A stretch of DNA of 64,000 nt, taken from Pseudomonas sp. RIT-PI-S (GTDB taxonomy: Bacteria > Pseudomonadota > Gammaproteobacteria > Pseudomonadales > Pseudomonadaceae). The position numbers were made by a program, and so were the translations under genes. This document shows, in pieces, positions 32,690 to 41,934 of the stretch. Each line of letters begins with the position of its first letter. Positions within the stretch are counted from its first letter, which is position 1. The notes beneath the pieces are model-generated. The model searched no databases and was not told where the DNA came from. It saw nothing but the letters and a program-made list of their open reading frames with translations. The stretch spans positions 124,001 to 188,000 of the forward strand of contig NZ_JANZKJ010000003.1 of assembly GCF_025642975.1 (NCBI RefSeq), given 5' to 3'.

Positions 32690-33433
32690 GTACGGGTGCG
32701 GGAGTGGGCGCCAACCCGCGAATAGCGGCGATGCAAAGGTTCGCGGGCTCCGCCCACTCCCACAGGGAACGGCCGGGTGAACGCCCAAACCAAAGCCCTA
32801 TCACCTGTAGGAGCGGGCGCCAGCCCGCGAATAGGGCAATGCAAAAGTTCGCGAGCTCCGCCCCCCACAGGAAACGGCCGGATGAACGCCCAAACCAAAG
32901 CCCCCATCACCTGTAGGAGCGGGCGCCAGCCCGCGAATAGGGCGATGCAAAGGTTCGCGGGCTTCGCCCACTCCCACAGGGAACGGCCGGATGAACGCCC
33001 AAACCAAAGCCCCTGTCACCTGTAGGAGCGGGCGCCAGCCCGCGAATAGCGGCATTGCAAAAGTTCGCGAGCTCCGCCCCGCCCACAGGAAACGCCCGGA
33101 TGAACGCCCAAACCAAAGCCCCTGTCACCTGTAGGAGCGGGCGCCAGCCCGCGAATAGCGGCGACGCAAAGGTTCGCGAGCTTCGCCCACTCCTACAGGA
33201 AACGGCCGGATGAACGCCCAAACCAAAGCCCTATCACCTGTAGGAGCGGGCGCCAGCCCGCGAATAGGGCGATGCAAAGGTTCGCGAGCTTCGCCCACTC
33301 CCACAGGGAACGGCCGGATGAACGCCCAAACCAAAGCCCCTGTCACCTGTAGGAGCGGGCGCCAGCCCGCGAATAGCGGCGATGCAAAGGTTCGCGGGCT
33401 CCGCCCACTCCTACAGGAAACGGCCGGATGGGC
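32690..33433. repeat. Tandem BIME array, seven REP-pair units of about 109 bp
   Basis: Each unit carries a forward REP (GTAGGAGCGGGCGCCAGCCC), a short spacer, an inverted REP (TTCGCGGGCTTCGCCCACTC and variants) and a linker of about 45 bases ending CCAAAGCCCCTGTCACCT. The forward REPs begin near 32697 (diverged), 32805, 32911, 33020, 33129, 33238 and 33347, with steps of 106 and then 109 bases. The array fills the gap between the convergent SPFH gene and typA. Small differences (ATAGGGCGATG versus ATAGCGGCGATG, TCCCACAGG versus TCCTACAGG) mark individual units. Confidence 0.92.
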
Positions 33434-33441
33434 ACCCAAAG

Positions 33442-33478
33442 AAAAAGCCCCTGTCACCTTACGATGGCAGGGGCTTTT
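33442..33478. terminator. Intrinsic terminator of typA (bidirectional)
   Basis: AAAAAGCCCCTG (33442-33453) pairs with CAGGGGCTTTT (33468-33478) around a 14-base loop. Reading leftwards it follows the typA stop by 15 bases and ends in a T-run; the right arm also ends in T for rightward transcripts. Its left arm resembles the linker of the adjacent BIME units. Confidence 0.85.
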
Positions 33479-33493
33479 CTTATTGCCTGATGC

Positions 33494-35302
33494 TTACTTC
33501 GAAGCGCGCTTACGCTCGTTTTCGTTCAGCACTTTCTTACGCAGGCGGATCGACTTCGGCGTTACTTCCACCAACTCGTCGTCATCGATGAATTCCAGGG
33601 CCTGTTCAAGGGTGAACTTGATCGGCGGAACCAGGGCGATGGTTTCGTCCTTGCCGGAAGCGCGCATGTTGTCGAGCTTCTTGCCCTTGGTGGGGTTGAT
33701 CACCAGGTCGTTGTCGCGGCTGTTGATACCTGCCAGCTGGCCTTCGTAGATTTCCTGGCCAGGCTCGAGGAACAGCTTGCCACGGTCTTGCAGGGTTTCC
33801 AGCGAGTAGGTCAGCGCCTTGCCGGTCGCCATGGACACCAATACGCCGTTCTGGCGGTGGCTCACTTCGCCAGCCTTGATCGGGCCATAGTGGCTGAAAG
33901 TACCGGTGAGGATACCGCTGCCGGAGGTCATGGTCAGGAAGGCGTTACGGAAGCCGATCAGGCCACGGGCCGGGATGGTGTATTCCAGGCGGATACGCCC
34001 TTTACCGTCCGGCACCATGTTGCTCAGGTCGCCCTTACGCAGACCCATCTGCTCCATCACCGCACCTTGGTGCTGTTCTTCGATGTCGATGGTGACCGCT
34101 TCGTAGGGTTCCTGCTTCTCGCCGTCCACTTCCTTGATAACCACTTCAGGGCGCGAGATGGCCAGCTCGAAGCCTTCGCGGCGCATGGTTTCGATCAGCA
34201 CCGAGAGGTGCAGTTCGCCACGGCCAGAGACCTTGAACTTGTCGGCGCTGTCGGTTTCTTCAACACGCAGGGCCACGTTGTGCAGCAGTTCCTTCTCCAG
34301 GCGCTCCTTGATGTTGCGGCTGGTGACGAACTTGCCTTCCTTACCGCAGAACGGCGAGTCGTTAACCTGGAAGGTCATGCTCACGGTCGGCTCGTCCACG
34401 CTCAGCGGCGGCAGGGCTTCGACGTTCTGCGGATCGCACAGGGTGTCGGAGATGAACAGTTGGTCCATGCCGCTGATGCAGACGATATCGCCTGCTTCAG
34501 CTTCTGCTACCTCAACGCGCTGCAGGCCATGGTGGCCCATCAGCTTGAGGATGCGGCCGTTGCGCTTCTTGCCTTCGGCATCGATGGCCACGACCGGGCT
34601 GTTGGCCTTGATACGGCCACGGGTGATACGGCCAATGCCGATCACGCCCAGGAAGCTGTTGTAGTCCAGTGCAGAGATCTGCATCTGGAACGGGCCTTCC
34701 AGGTCGACCTTAGGCGCCGGCACGTGGTCCAGGATGGCCTGGAACAGCGGGTCCATGTTGTCGGCCATGTCCTGGTAGTCCAGGCCAGCGATACCGTTCA
34801 GGGCGCTGGCGTAGACGATCGGGAAGTCCAGCTGCTCTTCGGTAGCGCCGAGGTTGTCGAACAGGTCGAAAATCAAGCCCGCGACTTTGTCTGGGTCCGC
34901 GCCTGGGCGGTCAACCTTGTTCACGACCACGATTGGGCGCAGACCAGCCTTGAAGGCCTTCTGGGTGACGAAGCGGGTTTGTGGCATCGGGCCATCTTGG
35001 GCGTCGACCAGCAGCAGAACCGAGTCCACCATGGACATCACGCGCTCTACTTCACCGCCGAAGTCGGCGTGGCCGGGGGTGTCCACGATGTTGATGTCGT
35101 AGCCGTTCCATTTGATCGCGGTGTTTTTCGCCAGGATGGTAATGCCGCGCTCTTTTTCCTGGTCGTTGCTGTCCATCACGCGCTCGTCGTTCAGCTCTTT
35201 GCGGTCCAGGGTGCCGGACAGTTTCAAGAGCTTGTCGACCAGGGTGGTTTTGCCATGGTCAACGTGGGCGATGATGGCGATGTTACGAAGCTTATCTCTC
35301 AC
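33494..35302 (-). CDS. typA: Ribosome-associated GTPase TypA/BipA
   Basis: 602 residues, GTG start. Translational GTPase of the EF-G class acting in 50S assembly and stress adaptation. G1 [10 protein letters not shown]3 DTPGHADF and G4 NKVDRPGA are present, followed by the beta-barrel and the BipA-specific C-terminal domain. The GTG at 35302 gives the same spacing to [13 protein letters not shown] as in orthologues; the ribosome-binding site is weak. Ends at a strong terminator. Confidence 0.95.
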   Translation of the reverse strand: MRDKLRNIAIIAHVDHGKTTLVDKLLKLSGTLDRKELNDERVMDSNDQEKERGITILAKNTAIKWNGYDINIVDTPGHADFGGEVERVMSMVDSVLLLVDAQDGPMPQTRFVTQKAFKAGLRPIVVVNKVDRPGADPDKVAGLIFDLFDNLGATEEQLDFPIVYASALNGIAGLDYQDMADNMDPLFQAILDHVPAPKVDLEGPFQMQISALDYNSFLGVIGIGRITRGRIKANSPVVAIDAEGKKRNGRILKLMGHHGLQRVEVAEAEAGDIVCISGMDQLFISDTLCDPQNVEALPPLSVDEPTVSMTFQVNDSPFCGKEGKFVTSRNIKERLEKELLHNVALRVEETDSADKFKVSGRGELHLSVLIETMRREGFELAISRPEVVIKEVDGEKQEPYEAVTIDIEEQHQGAVMEQMGLRKGDLSNMVPDGKGRIRLEYTIPARGLIGFRNAFLTMTSGSGILTGTFSHYGPIKAGEVSHRQNGVLVSMATGKALTYSLETLQDRGKLFLEPGQEIYEGQLAGINSRDNDLVINPTKGKKLDNMRASGKDETIALVPPIKFTLEQALEFIDDDELVEVTPKSIRLRKKVLNENERKRASK

Positions 35303-35425
35303 AGGGCATATCTCGATGATGAATTCGGTGGGGCCGGCTCAAGGCAACGGCCAATCTACAGGCGCGATCACGCCGCGCGGTCGGGAGGGCGATGGCGGAT
35401 GCTCCCGCCATTGAGCCCCGGGACT

Positions 35426-36880
35426 CTATGCCGGACGATAAACGCGCACATTGGCGTGCCCCTCGCTGAGCAGGTGATGAGCATGCAGCCGGCTCATGAC
35501 ACCTTTGTCGCAATACAGCAGGTATTGCCGGGCAGGATCGAGATCCTTGAACCGGCTGTTCAACGCATAGAACGGCAGGGTACGCACTTCCACGCCGTCA
35601 ATCAGCAACGGCTCGTCTTCTTGTGCGTCGGGGTGACGAATGTCCAGCACCACATGGTTGGCAAGGGCTTCGGCGACTTCCTCGATCTCCACTTGCTGGC
35701 CCAGTTCATCGATCACATTGTCGATGGACACTAGCCGGGCGCGCTCGAGGGCGCTTTCCAGCACGGCCATGTCGAAGCGCTGTTCTTCTCGCTCGATGCG
35801 ATAGCCGCGGGCGCTGGTGGTCGGGTTTACCGAGATCACGCCGCAGTATTCGGGCATGTGCTTGGCGAAATCCGCCGTGCCGATGGCCGTGGCCGTGTCG
35901 ATGATGTCCTGCTTGTGGGTAGCAAGCAATGGCCGCAACACCAGGGTGGGGGTGACCGAGTCGATCACCGCCAGGTTGGTGAGCGTCTGGCTGGATACCT
36001 GGGAGATTGCCTCGCCAGTGACGAGCGCGTTGATTTCCAGGCGCTCAGCCATGCGGCTCGCGGCGCGCAGCATCATCCGCTTGAGGATCACGCCCATCTG
36101 GCTGTCGTCCACCTTGGCGAGAATCTCCCCGACAACTTCCTCGAATGGCACGCTGATAAACAGCACGCGATGGGAGCTGCCGTATTTTTTCCACAGGTAG
36201 TGGGCGACTTCCATCACCCCCAGCTCATGGGCGCGGCCACCCAGGTTGAAGAAGCAGAAATGAGTCATCAGGCCGCGGCGCATCATCTGGTAAGCCGCCA
36301 CGGTGGAATCGAAACCGCCGGACATCAGCACCAGGGTCTGCTCCAGGGCGCCCAGCGGGTAGCCGCCGATGCCCTGGTGCTGGCCGTGGATCACGAACAA
36401 CCGCTTGTCGCGGATTTCCATCCGCACTACCACTTCCGGGTGCTTGAGATCGATGCCCGCGGCGCCGCACTGCTGGCGCAGTTGGCTGCCAACGTAGCGG
36501 TCCACGTCCATGGAGCTGAACTCATGCCGGCCACCGCGCTTGCAGCGCACGGCGAAGCGCTTGCCTGGCAGCAGGTCGCCGAAGTGGGCCTTGCATTTGG
36601 CCACGATGTCGTCGAAGTCGCCCAGGGGGTATTCATCCACTTCCAGGAAATGGGTAATACCGGGGGTGTAGCACAGCCGCTCGGTCAGCTCTCTGAGCAC
36701 CTTGGCATCGGTGACGCGCGTCTGCACCTCGAGGTTGTCCCATACGCCGTTCACCACGAGATTGGGGTCCAGGTCACGGGCCACCACGCGGATATTCTTG
36801 GCGAGCTGGCGGATGAACTGCTTGCGCACCGGCCGGCTTTTAATGGTGATCTCGGGGAAGACTTTAACGATGAGTTTCAT
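35426..36880 (-). CDS. thiI: tRNA 4-thiouridine / thiazole sulfurtransferase ThiI
   Basis: 484 residues, the long form. An N-terminal ferredoxin-like/THUMP region (about 60-165) binds tRNA. The PP-loop ATP-pyrophosphatase motif is [11 protein letters not shown] (about 188-198). A conserved Cys occurs in [12 protein letters not shown]-terminal rhodanese domain carries the sulfur-accepting Cys in [15 protein letters not shown]. It makes s4U8 in tRNA and supplies sulfur for thiamine. Divergent from glnA. Confidence 0.95.
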   Translation of the reverse strand: MKLIVKVFPEITIKSRPVRKQFIRQLAKNIRVVARDLDPNLVVNGVWDNLEVQTRVTDAKVLRELTERLCYTPGITHFLEVDEYPLGDFDDIVAKCKAHFGDLLPGKRFAVRCKRGGRHEFSSMDVDRYVGSQLRQQCGAAGIDLKHPEVVVRMEIRDKRLFVIHGQHQGIGGYPLGALEQTLVLMSGGFDSTVAAYQMMRRGLMTHFCFFNLGGRAHELGVMEVAHYLWKKYGSSHRVLFISVPFEEVVGEILAKVDDSQMGVILKRMMLRAASRMAERLEINALVTGEAISQVSSQTLTNLAVIDSVTPTLVLRPLLATHKQDIIDTATAIGTADFAKHMPEYCGVISVNPTTSARGYRIEREEQRFDMAVLESALERARLVSIDNVIDELGQQVEIEEVAEALANHVVLDIRHPDAQEDEPLLIDGVEVRTLPFYALNSRFKDLDPARQYLLYCDKGVMSRLHAHHLLSEGHANVRVYRPA

Positions 36881-36974
36881 GGACAGCGCGCGCGATGGCC
36901 CAGCTGGAAAAAAGGGGCGGCATTATAGCGGAAATTGTTCAAGGTTTGACCAACTATCTGTCGAAACCCTCGAA

Positions 36975-37022
36975 AGCACCAAAATGGATCATGCCCGGCG
37001 GGCGGTGCGCCGTTAAAGTGCA
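36975..37022 (+). promoter_or_regulatory. Two NtrC-like sites upstream of glnA
   Basis: Compared with the enterobacterial NtrC consensus (TGCACCA, 3 bases, TGGTGCA), 36975-36991 reads AGCACCA-AAA-TGGATCA and 37006-37022 reads TGCGCCG-TTA-AAGTGCA. Their centres are 31 bases apart, about three helical turns, and they lie about 75-120 bases upstream of the sigma-54 element. Matches are imperfect but arrangement and context are convincing. The rest of the 36881-37201 thiI/glnA gap holds the glnA leader and shows no further element. Confidence 0.6.
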
Positions 37023-37094
37023 GCACGTACAGCGCCGCCTGCCGTAAGTCTCGCAAAACCGGGCGTTTTTCCGCGGCTGCCCATCTCAGGGCAC

Positions 37095-37110
37095 TGGCAT
37101 GCAAATTGCT
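37095..37110 (+). promoter_or_regulatory. Sigma-54 promoter of glnA
   Basis: TGGCATG-CAAA-TTGCT, matching the -24/-12 consensus TGGCACG-N4-TTGCW at all but one position, with the required GG-N10-GC spacing. It lies 92 bases ahead of the glnA ATG, downstream of two NtrC-like sites. Confidence 0.85.
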
Positions 37111-37201
37111 CCCTTGTGAGGCAGGTTGCCTTGACCGAGTATTCGGCGGCAGCACCGAATCTCGGGGCGCACAGCACGCTCCAATCCACCCGGAGGACAA
37201 C

Positions 37202-38608
37202 ATGTCGAAGTCGGTTCAACTCATCAAAGATCATGACGTTAAGTGGATTGATCTGCGCTTCACCGATACCAAAGGCAAGCAGCAGCACGTCACCATGCCG
37301 GCGCGTGATGCACTGGACGACGACTTCTTCGAAGTCGGCAAAATGTTCGACGGTTCCTCCATCGCTGGCTGGAAAGGCATCGAAGCGTCCGACATGATCC
37401 TGCTGCCGGATGACGAAACCGCTGTTCTGGATCCGTTCACCGAAGAGCCGACGCTCATCCTGGTGTGCGACATCATCGAACCTTCGACCATGCAGGGTTA
37501 CGACCGCGACCCACGTGCCATCGCTCACCGTGCCGAGGAATACCTCAAGTCCACCGGCATTGGCGACACCGTATTCGTGGGCCCGGAGCCTGAGTTCTTC
37601 ATCTTCGACGAAGTGAAGTTCAAGTCCGACATCTCCGGCTCCATGTTCAAAATCTTCTCCGAGCAAGCTTCCTGGATGACCGACCAGGACGTGGACGGCG
37701 GCAACAAGGGCCACCGCCCAGGCGTGAAAGGCGGCTACTTCCCGGTGCCGCCGGTCGACCACGACCACGAAATCCGTACCGCCATGTGCAATGCACTGGA
37801 AGAAATGGGCCTGACCGTCGAAGTTCACCACCACGAAGTGGCGACCGCTGGCCAGAACGAGATCGGCGTCAAGTTCAACACCCTGGTGAAGAAGGCGGAC
37901 GAAACCCAGACCCTCAAGTACGTGGTGCACAACGTTGCCGACGCCTACGGCCGCACCGCGACCTTCATGCCCAAGCCGCTGTACGGCGACAACGGCTCGG
38001 GTATGCACGTGCACATGTCCATCTCCAAGGATGGCAAGAACACCTTCGCGGGTGAAGGCTACGCCGGCTTGTCGGAAACCGCCCTGTACTTCATCGGCGG
38101 CATCATCAAGCACGGCAAGGCGCTGAACGGCTTCACCAACCCGTCGACCAACTCCTACAAGCGTTTGGTTCCAGGCTTTGAAGCTCCGGTAATGCTGGCC
38201 TACTCGGCACGCAACCGCTCGGCGTCCATCCGCATTCCGTACGTCAACAGCCCTAAAGGCCGTCGTATCGAAGCCCGCTTCCCGGACCCGGCCGCCAACC
38301 CCTACCTGGCCTTCGCCGCGCTGCTGATGGCCGGCCTGGACGGTATCCAGAACAAGATCCACCCAGGCGATGCCGCCGACAAGAACCTGTACGACCTGCC
38401 GCCTGAAGAGGCCAAGGAAATCCCGCAGGTTTGCGGCAGCTTGAAAGAAGCGCTGGAAGAACTGGACAAGGGCCGCGCCTTCCTGACCAAAGGCGGCGTG
38501 TTCTCCGACGACTTCATCGATGCTTACATCGAGCTGAAGTCCGAGGAAGAGATCAAGGTCCGTACCTTCGTGCACCCGCTTGAATACGACCTGTACTACA
38601 GCGTCTGA
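37202..38608 (+). CDS. glnA: Glutamine synthetase type I
   Basis: 468 residues, the GSI-beta length. ATP-dependent formation of glutamine from glutamate and ammonia; dodecameric. Landmarks: [20 protein letters not shown] (metal site), [41 protein letters not shown], and [10 protein letters not shown] with the adenylylation-site Tyr. GGAGGA lies upstream of the ATG. Regulation by nitrogen is indicated by a sigma-54 promoter and NtrC-like sites upstream; ntrBC lie 2.2 kb downstream. Confidence 0.98.
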   Translation: MSKSVQLIKDHDVKWIDLRFTDTKGKQQHVTMPARDALDDDFFEVGKMFDGSSIAGWKGIEASDMILLPDDETAVLDPFTEEPTLILVCDIIEPSTMQGYDRDPRAIAHRAEEYLKSTGIGDTVFVGPEPEFFIFDEVKFKSDISGSMFKIFSEQASWMTDQDVDGGNKGHRPGVKGGYFPVPPVDHDHEIRTAMCNALEEMGLTVEVHHHEVATAGQNEIGVKFNTLVKKADETQTLKYVVHNVADAYGRTATFMPKPLYGDNGSGMHVHMSISKDGKNTFAGEGYAGLSETALYFIGGIIKHGKALNGFTNPSTNSYKRLVPGFEAPVMLAYSARNRSASIRIPYVNSPKGRRIEARFPDPAANPYLAFAALLMAGLDGIQNKIHPGDAADKNLYDLPPEEAKEIPQVCGSLKEALEELDKGRAFLTKGGVFSDDFIDAYIELKSEEEIKVRTFVHPLEYDLYYSV

Positions 38609-38629
38609 TTTCGCCCCGGCTGTACTGAA

Positions 38630-38656
38630 AAGGCCTCCTTCGGGAGGCTTTTTTTA
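38630..38656 (+). terminator. Intrinsic terminator of glnA
   Basis: GCCTCC-TTCG-GGAGGC (38633-38648) followed by seven T bases, 24 bases after the glnA stop. Confidence 0.9.
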
Positions 38657-38821
38657 TGGGTGATCAAACGAATGCCTCAAAGCCCGCAGCAGCCGAGATC
38701 GCTCGCGATAAGGCCCACAGACACCGCAAGTCTCAAAACAGCGCAAGCGACACCCCCCGGCCGCTAGCCCCAACGCAGCTTTGCTGGCATAACGGAGCGC
38801 CCATCACAGCGGAGCCCCGCC

Positions 38822-39379
38822 ATGCTTAGATCTTTCGTGCCCTGCCTGGTGCTCGCCGCCAGCCTCGTCGGCAGCAGTGCCTGGGCCGCAGAACCCGCTC
38901 CCGCAGCCTTCGAGCCACTGCTCGCCAGCATCGAGCAACGTTTGAACATTGCCGACCAGGTAGCGCTGAGCAAATGGGATAGCAAGAAGGCCGTTGAAGA
39001 TCGCGCCCGGGAGCGCGAGGTGATTGCTGCGGCGGTACTGCTGGCGCCGCAATACAAACTCGAGCCGGCCTTCGTCGAGCAGTTCTTCGCCGCCCAGATC
39101 GAAGCCAACAAGCTCGTGCAATACGGGCACCTGGCGGAGTGGCGCCTGGCTGGCGCGGCACCGGACACCCCCCGCCCTGACTTGGTCGGGCAGATCCGCC
39201 CACAACTCGATACCCTGCAAAAAACTCTGATGGAGCAGTTAGCCGCCTTCGCCGGGTATCGGAATAACGCCGCTTGCCCCCTGTGGGTCGCCCAGGCCAG
39301 CAACAGCGGCGAGCGCGATGAGCTCCATCGGCTGGCGCTGATCCGCGCCACCGGTGAACTCTGCGTGACCCCGCATTAA
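38822..39379 (+). CDS. aroQ: Periplasmic chorismate mutase (AroQ gamma class)
   Basis: 185 residues. A cleavable signal peptide (MLRSFVPCLVLAASLVGSSAWA) precedes an all-helical chorismate mutase domain. The region RLNIADQVALSKWDSKKAVEDRARE carries the expected active-site Lys, Arg and Glu residues, and QFFAAQIEANKLVQYGHLAEW is the second helix. Converts chorismate to prephenate outside the cytoplasm; the physiological reason for an exported enzyme is unresolved. The region just upstream (38657-38821) has no obvious feature beyond the promoter it must contain. Confidence 0.9.
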   Translation: MLRSFVPCLVLAASLVGSSAWAAEPAPAAFEPLLASIEQRLNIADQVALSKWDSKKAVEDRAREREVIAAAVLLAPQYKLEPAFVEQFFAAQIEANKLVQYGHLAEWRLAGAAPDTPRPDLVGQIRPQLDTLQKTLMEQLAAFAGYRNNAACPLWVAQASNSGERDELHRLALIRATGELCVTPH

Positions 39380-39445
39380 CCAGTGATCGGCGAGGCGGTC
39401 TGATCTATGCTGATCAGGCCGCCGAAGCCCTGTCGAGTAGTTCTC

Positions 39446-39967
39446 ATGCGTCGCGCCATCGTCTTGCTCCTGCCTCTGTTCTGCGCCCCCGCCTGGGGCG
39501 AGATCTACAAATACACGGATGCCAACGGCAATACGGTCTATTCCGAGCATGCGCCGGCCGGGCAGCCCTCGCAGACAGTCAAGCTGCCCCCGCTCAACAG
39601 CGTCGAGATGCCCAAGGGCAAAGCCCCCGAACCTACGCCGCAGCCTGCGCCGCAGCCGCCGCCGACCGCAGTCACGGCTTATGCCGCGCTAGGGCTGACG
39701 GGCATTCCTCCGGACGGCGCCATTCGCGCCAACAACGGCACCTTTGACGTGGGTGTGAACATCCAGCCCCGCCTGGTCGAGGGCCAGCTGCTGCAGCTGT
39801 TGCTGGACGGCGTCGCCTATGGCACGCCCGGCAACGTGCCGCGCCTGCAATTGGTCAATGTCGACCGCGGCCAGCATAGCCTGGCGGTGCAGGTGCTCGA
39901 CGGGCCTCGGGTTGTCCAGGCAAGCCCCCCGGTGACCATCTACGTGATGAGAGTCAGCGCTCCATGA
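39446..39967 (+). CDS. Exported DUF4124 protein, first of a tandem pair
   Basis: 173 residues. Signal peptide (MRRAIVLLLPLFCAPAWG) followed by a DUF4124 motif (EIYKYTDANGNTVYSEHAPAG), a Pro/Gln-rich linker (about 60-80) and a C-terminal Ig-like domain (GQLLQLLLDGVAYG ... LVNVDRGQHSLAVQVLD). Start at 39446 because the signal peptide then begins directly. It overlaps the next gene by ATGA. Function unknown; conserved between glnA and ntrB in Pseudomonas. Confidence 0.82.
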   Translation: MRRAIVLLLPLFCAPAWGEIYKYTDANGNTVYSEHAPAGQPSQTVKLPPLNSVEMPKGKAPEPTPQPAPQPPPTAVTAYAALGLTGIPPDGAIRANNGTFDVGVNIQPRLVEGQLLQLLLDGVAYGTPGNVPRLQLVNVDRGQHSLAVQVLDGPRVVQASPPVTIYVMRVSAP

Positions 39968-40593
39968 GGCCACTGCTGTTGGCGATGCTGCTCTGCCTGA
40001 GCGGGCTCTGCCAGGCGCAGGTCTATACCTACGTCGATGCGCAAGGGAACCGGGTGTACACCGATCAGCCGCGCAAGGGGGCCAAATCCGTTCAGGTCCC
40101 TGAGGGCAACCGCATCAATCTCTCGCCCGCCAGCACTCAGAACACGCCCCAGGCCAAACCCAAACCCAAGCCAAAGGCCCCCGCGGTGCATCGGGTGACC
40201 CACTATGAAATGTTCCGGATTCTAGTGCCGTTGCCAGACGCCGGTGTCAGCCATGCCAGCGGTGAACTCATCGTCACCCTGACCAGCGACCCCGCGCTGG
40301 CCGAAGGCGACGTCTATCGCGTGCTGCTCGATGGCCAACCGTTCGGCGAGCCAGGGCCCAGCCCTGTGGTCGCGCTGCAAAACGTGGATCGAGGCACCCA
40401 CCAACTGGCGGCGGAAATCCTCGACAGCCAAGGCAATGTGATCGAGCGAACCCCTTCGCAGCCCGTGCACATGCAGCGTATATCGCTGGCCCAGAAACGC
40501 CGTGTGCACCCGTGCAAGAAAGCCGACTATGGCGTTCGCCCTGAATGCCCCATCGGTGACAAGCCTCCGGACGACGACGATGACGACGAGTAG
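39964..40593 (+). CDS. Exported DUF4124 protein, second of a tandem pair
   Basis: 209 residues. Signal peptide (MRPLLLAMLLCLSGLCQA), DUF4124 motif QVYTYVDAQGNRVYTDQPRKG, a Pro/Lys linker (QAKPKPKPKAPAV) and the same C-terminal fold as its neighbour (DVYRVLLDGQPFG ... LQNVDRGTHQLAAEILD). A cysteine pair (HPCKKADYGVRPEC) and a terminal acidic run of six Asp and one Glu set it apart. Clearly a paralogue of the preceding gene. Role unknown; possibly cell-envelope. Confidence 0.82.
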   Translation: MRPLLLAMLLCLSGLCQAQVYTYVDAQGNRVYTDQPRKGAKSVQVPEGNRINLSPASTQNTPQAKPKPKPKAPAVHRVTHYEMFRILVPLPDAGVSHASGELIVTLTSDPALAEGDVYRVLLDGQPFGEPGPSPVVALQNVDRGTHQLAAEILDSQGNVIERTPSQPVHMQRISLAQKRRVHPCKKADYGVRPECPIGDKPPDDDDDDE

Positions 40594-40737
40594 GCGCAGG
40601 TAGCCCACGCAGCGCTGCACCGTTATAGTGCGCCAAGTGCACCTGCAGCCTCACAATGAGCCGAATTGGCGCAATTGGCTGCGAAGCCGCCTTTCCTCCT
40701 TGCCCCAAACCGCCCTTTCACGCTTCTTTTCGGAGCT

Positions 40738-40753
40738 TGGTTTGGATTTTGCA
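40738..40753 (+). promoter_or_regulatory. Candidate sigma-54 promoter of ntrBC
   Basis: TGGTTTG-GATT-TTGCA: the -12 half is perfect, the -24 half has TGG and the terminal G but lacks CAC. GG-N10-GC spacing is right. It lies 96 bases ahead of the ntrB ATG. A weak but plausible element; a sigma-70 promoter could equally serve. Confidence 0.45.
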
Positions 40754-40848
40754 TTTTGCCTGCATCCGCGGGGCGCAAGCCGTGGCCCGACCCGCACCGA
40801 GACCGCGCCTTTTGGGTCGCGACGTGCCAAGAGAGGTCAAGGATACGC

Positions 40849-41934
40849 ATGACCATCAGCGATGCGCTGCACCGACTGTTACTGGACAACCTTACGACCG
40901 CCACCATTCTTCTCAACGCCGAGCTGCGCCTGGAGTACATGAACCCAGCCGCGGAAATGCTGCTGGCCATCAGCGGCCAACGCAGCCACGGGCAGTTCAT
41001 CAGCGAGCTGTTTACCGAATCCGCGGAAGCGCTTAACTCGCTGCGCCAGGCAGTCGAGCAAGCTCACCCTTTCACCAAGCGCGAGGCGATGCTCACCGCG
41101 CTCACAGGGCAATCCCTGACCGTCGATTACGCGGTGACACCCATTCTCAGCAAGGGCGAAACCCTGCTGTTGCTCGAAGTGCACCCGCGTGACCGGCTGC
41201 TGCGCATCACCAAGGAAGAAGCGCAGATCTCCAAGCAGGAAACCACCAAGATGCTGGTGCGGGGCCTTGCCCATGAAATCAAGAATCCCCTCGGAGGGAT
41301 TCGCGGCGCGGCGCAGTTGCTGGCCCGGGAGCTTCCCGAAGAAAGCCTTCGCGACTACACCAACGTGATCATCGAGGAAGCCGACCGTCTGCGTAACTTG
41401 GTGGACCGCATGCTGGGCTCGAACAAGCTGCCATCGCTGGCCATGACCAATATCCATGAAGTGCTGGAGCGCGTGTGCAGCCTGGTAGACGCGGAAAGCC
41501 AGGGTGGTATTTCGCTGTTGCGCGACTATGACCCAAGCATTCCGGATGTGCTGATCGACCGCGAACAGATGATCCAGGCCGTGCTTAATATCGTGCGTAA
41601 TGCGATGCAGGCCATCAGCGGCCAGAACGAGCTTCGCCTGGGGCGCATCACCCTGCGTACCCGCACCATGCGCCAGTTCACCATCGGCCACACCCGCCAC
41701 CGGCTGGTCGCGAAGATCGAAATCACCGACAACGGCCCGGGCATTCCTGCCGAACTTCAAGAAACGATCTTTTATCCAATGGTCAGCGGGCGCCCAGACG
41801 GTACGGGCCTTGGGCTGGCCATTACCCAGAACATCATCAGCCAGCACCAGGGGCTGATCGAATGTGACAGCCATCCTGGCCACACCACTTTCTCGATCTT
41901 CCTGCCGCTGGAACAAGGAGCTGCTTCGTCATGA
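40849..41934 (+). CDS. ntrB: Nitrogen regulation sensor kinase NtrB
   Basis: 361 residues, also called glnL. An N-terminal PAS domain (about 5-115) is followed by the H-box GLAHEIKNPLGGIRGAAQLL with the phosphorylated His, an X-region and the ATP-binding N and G boxes (ITDNGPGIPAELQ; GTGLGLAI). Cytosolic: no membrane segment. AAGGA precedes the ATG at 40849. It phosphorylates NtrC under nitrogen limitation under GlnB/GlnK control. It overlaps ntrC by ATGA. Confidence 0.96.
   Translation: MTISDALHRLLLDNLTTATILLNAELRLEYMNPAAEMLLAISGQRSHGQFISELFTESAEALNSLRQAVEQAHPFTKREAMLTALTGQSLTVDYAVTPILSKGETLLLLEVHPRDRLLRITKEEAQISKQETTKMLVRGLAHEIKNPLGGIRGAAQLLARELPEESLRDYTNVIIEEADRLRNLVDRMLGSNKLPSLAMTNIHEVLERVCSLVDAESQGGISLLRDYDPSIPDVLIDREQMIQAVLNIVRNAMQAISGQNELRLGRITLRTRTMRQFTIGHTRHRLVAKIEITDNGPGIPAELQETIFYPMVSGRPDGTGLGLAITQNIISQHQGLIECDSHPGHTTFSIFLPLEQGAASS

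Noticed and set aside
32690..33433. Regular repeats suggestive of a CRISPR array
   Set aside because: The whole 109-base unit is repeated, with no unique spacers and no cas genes. Each unit is a REP pair plus linker, i.e. a BIME array.
35392..35411. Hairpin ATGGCGG/CCGCCAT downstream of thiI as a terminator
   Set aside because: Short stem and no T-run on the minus strand; too weak to annotate.
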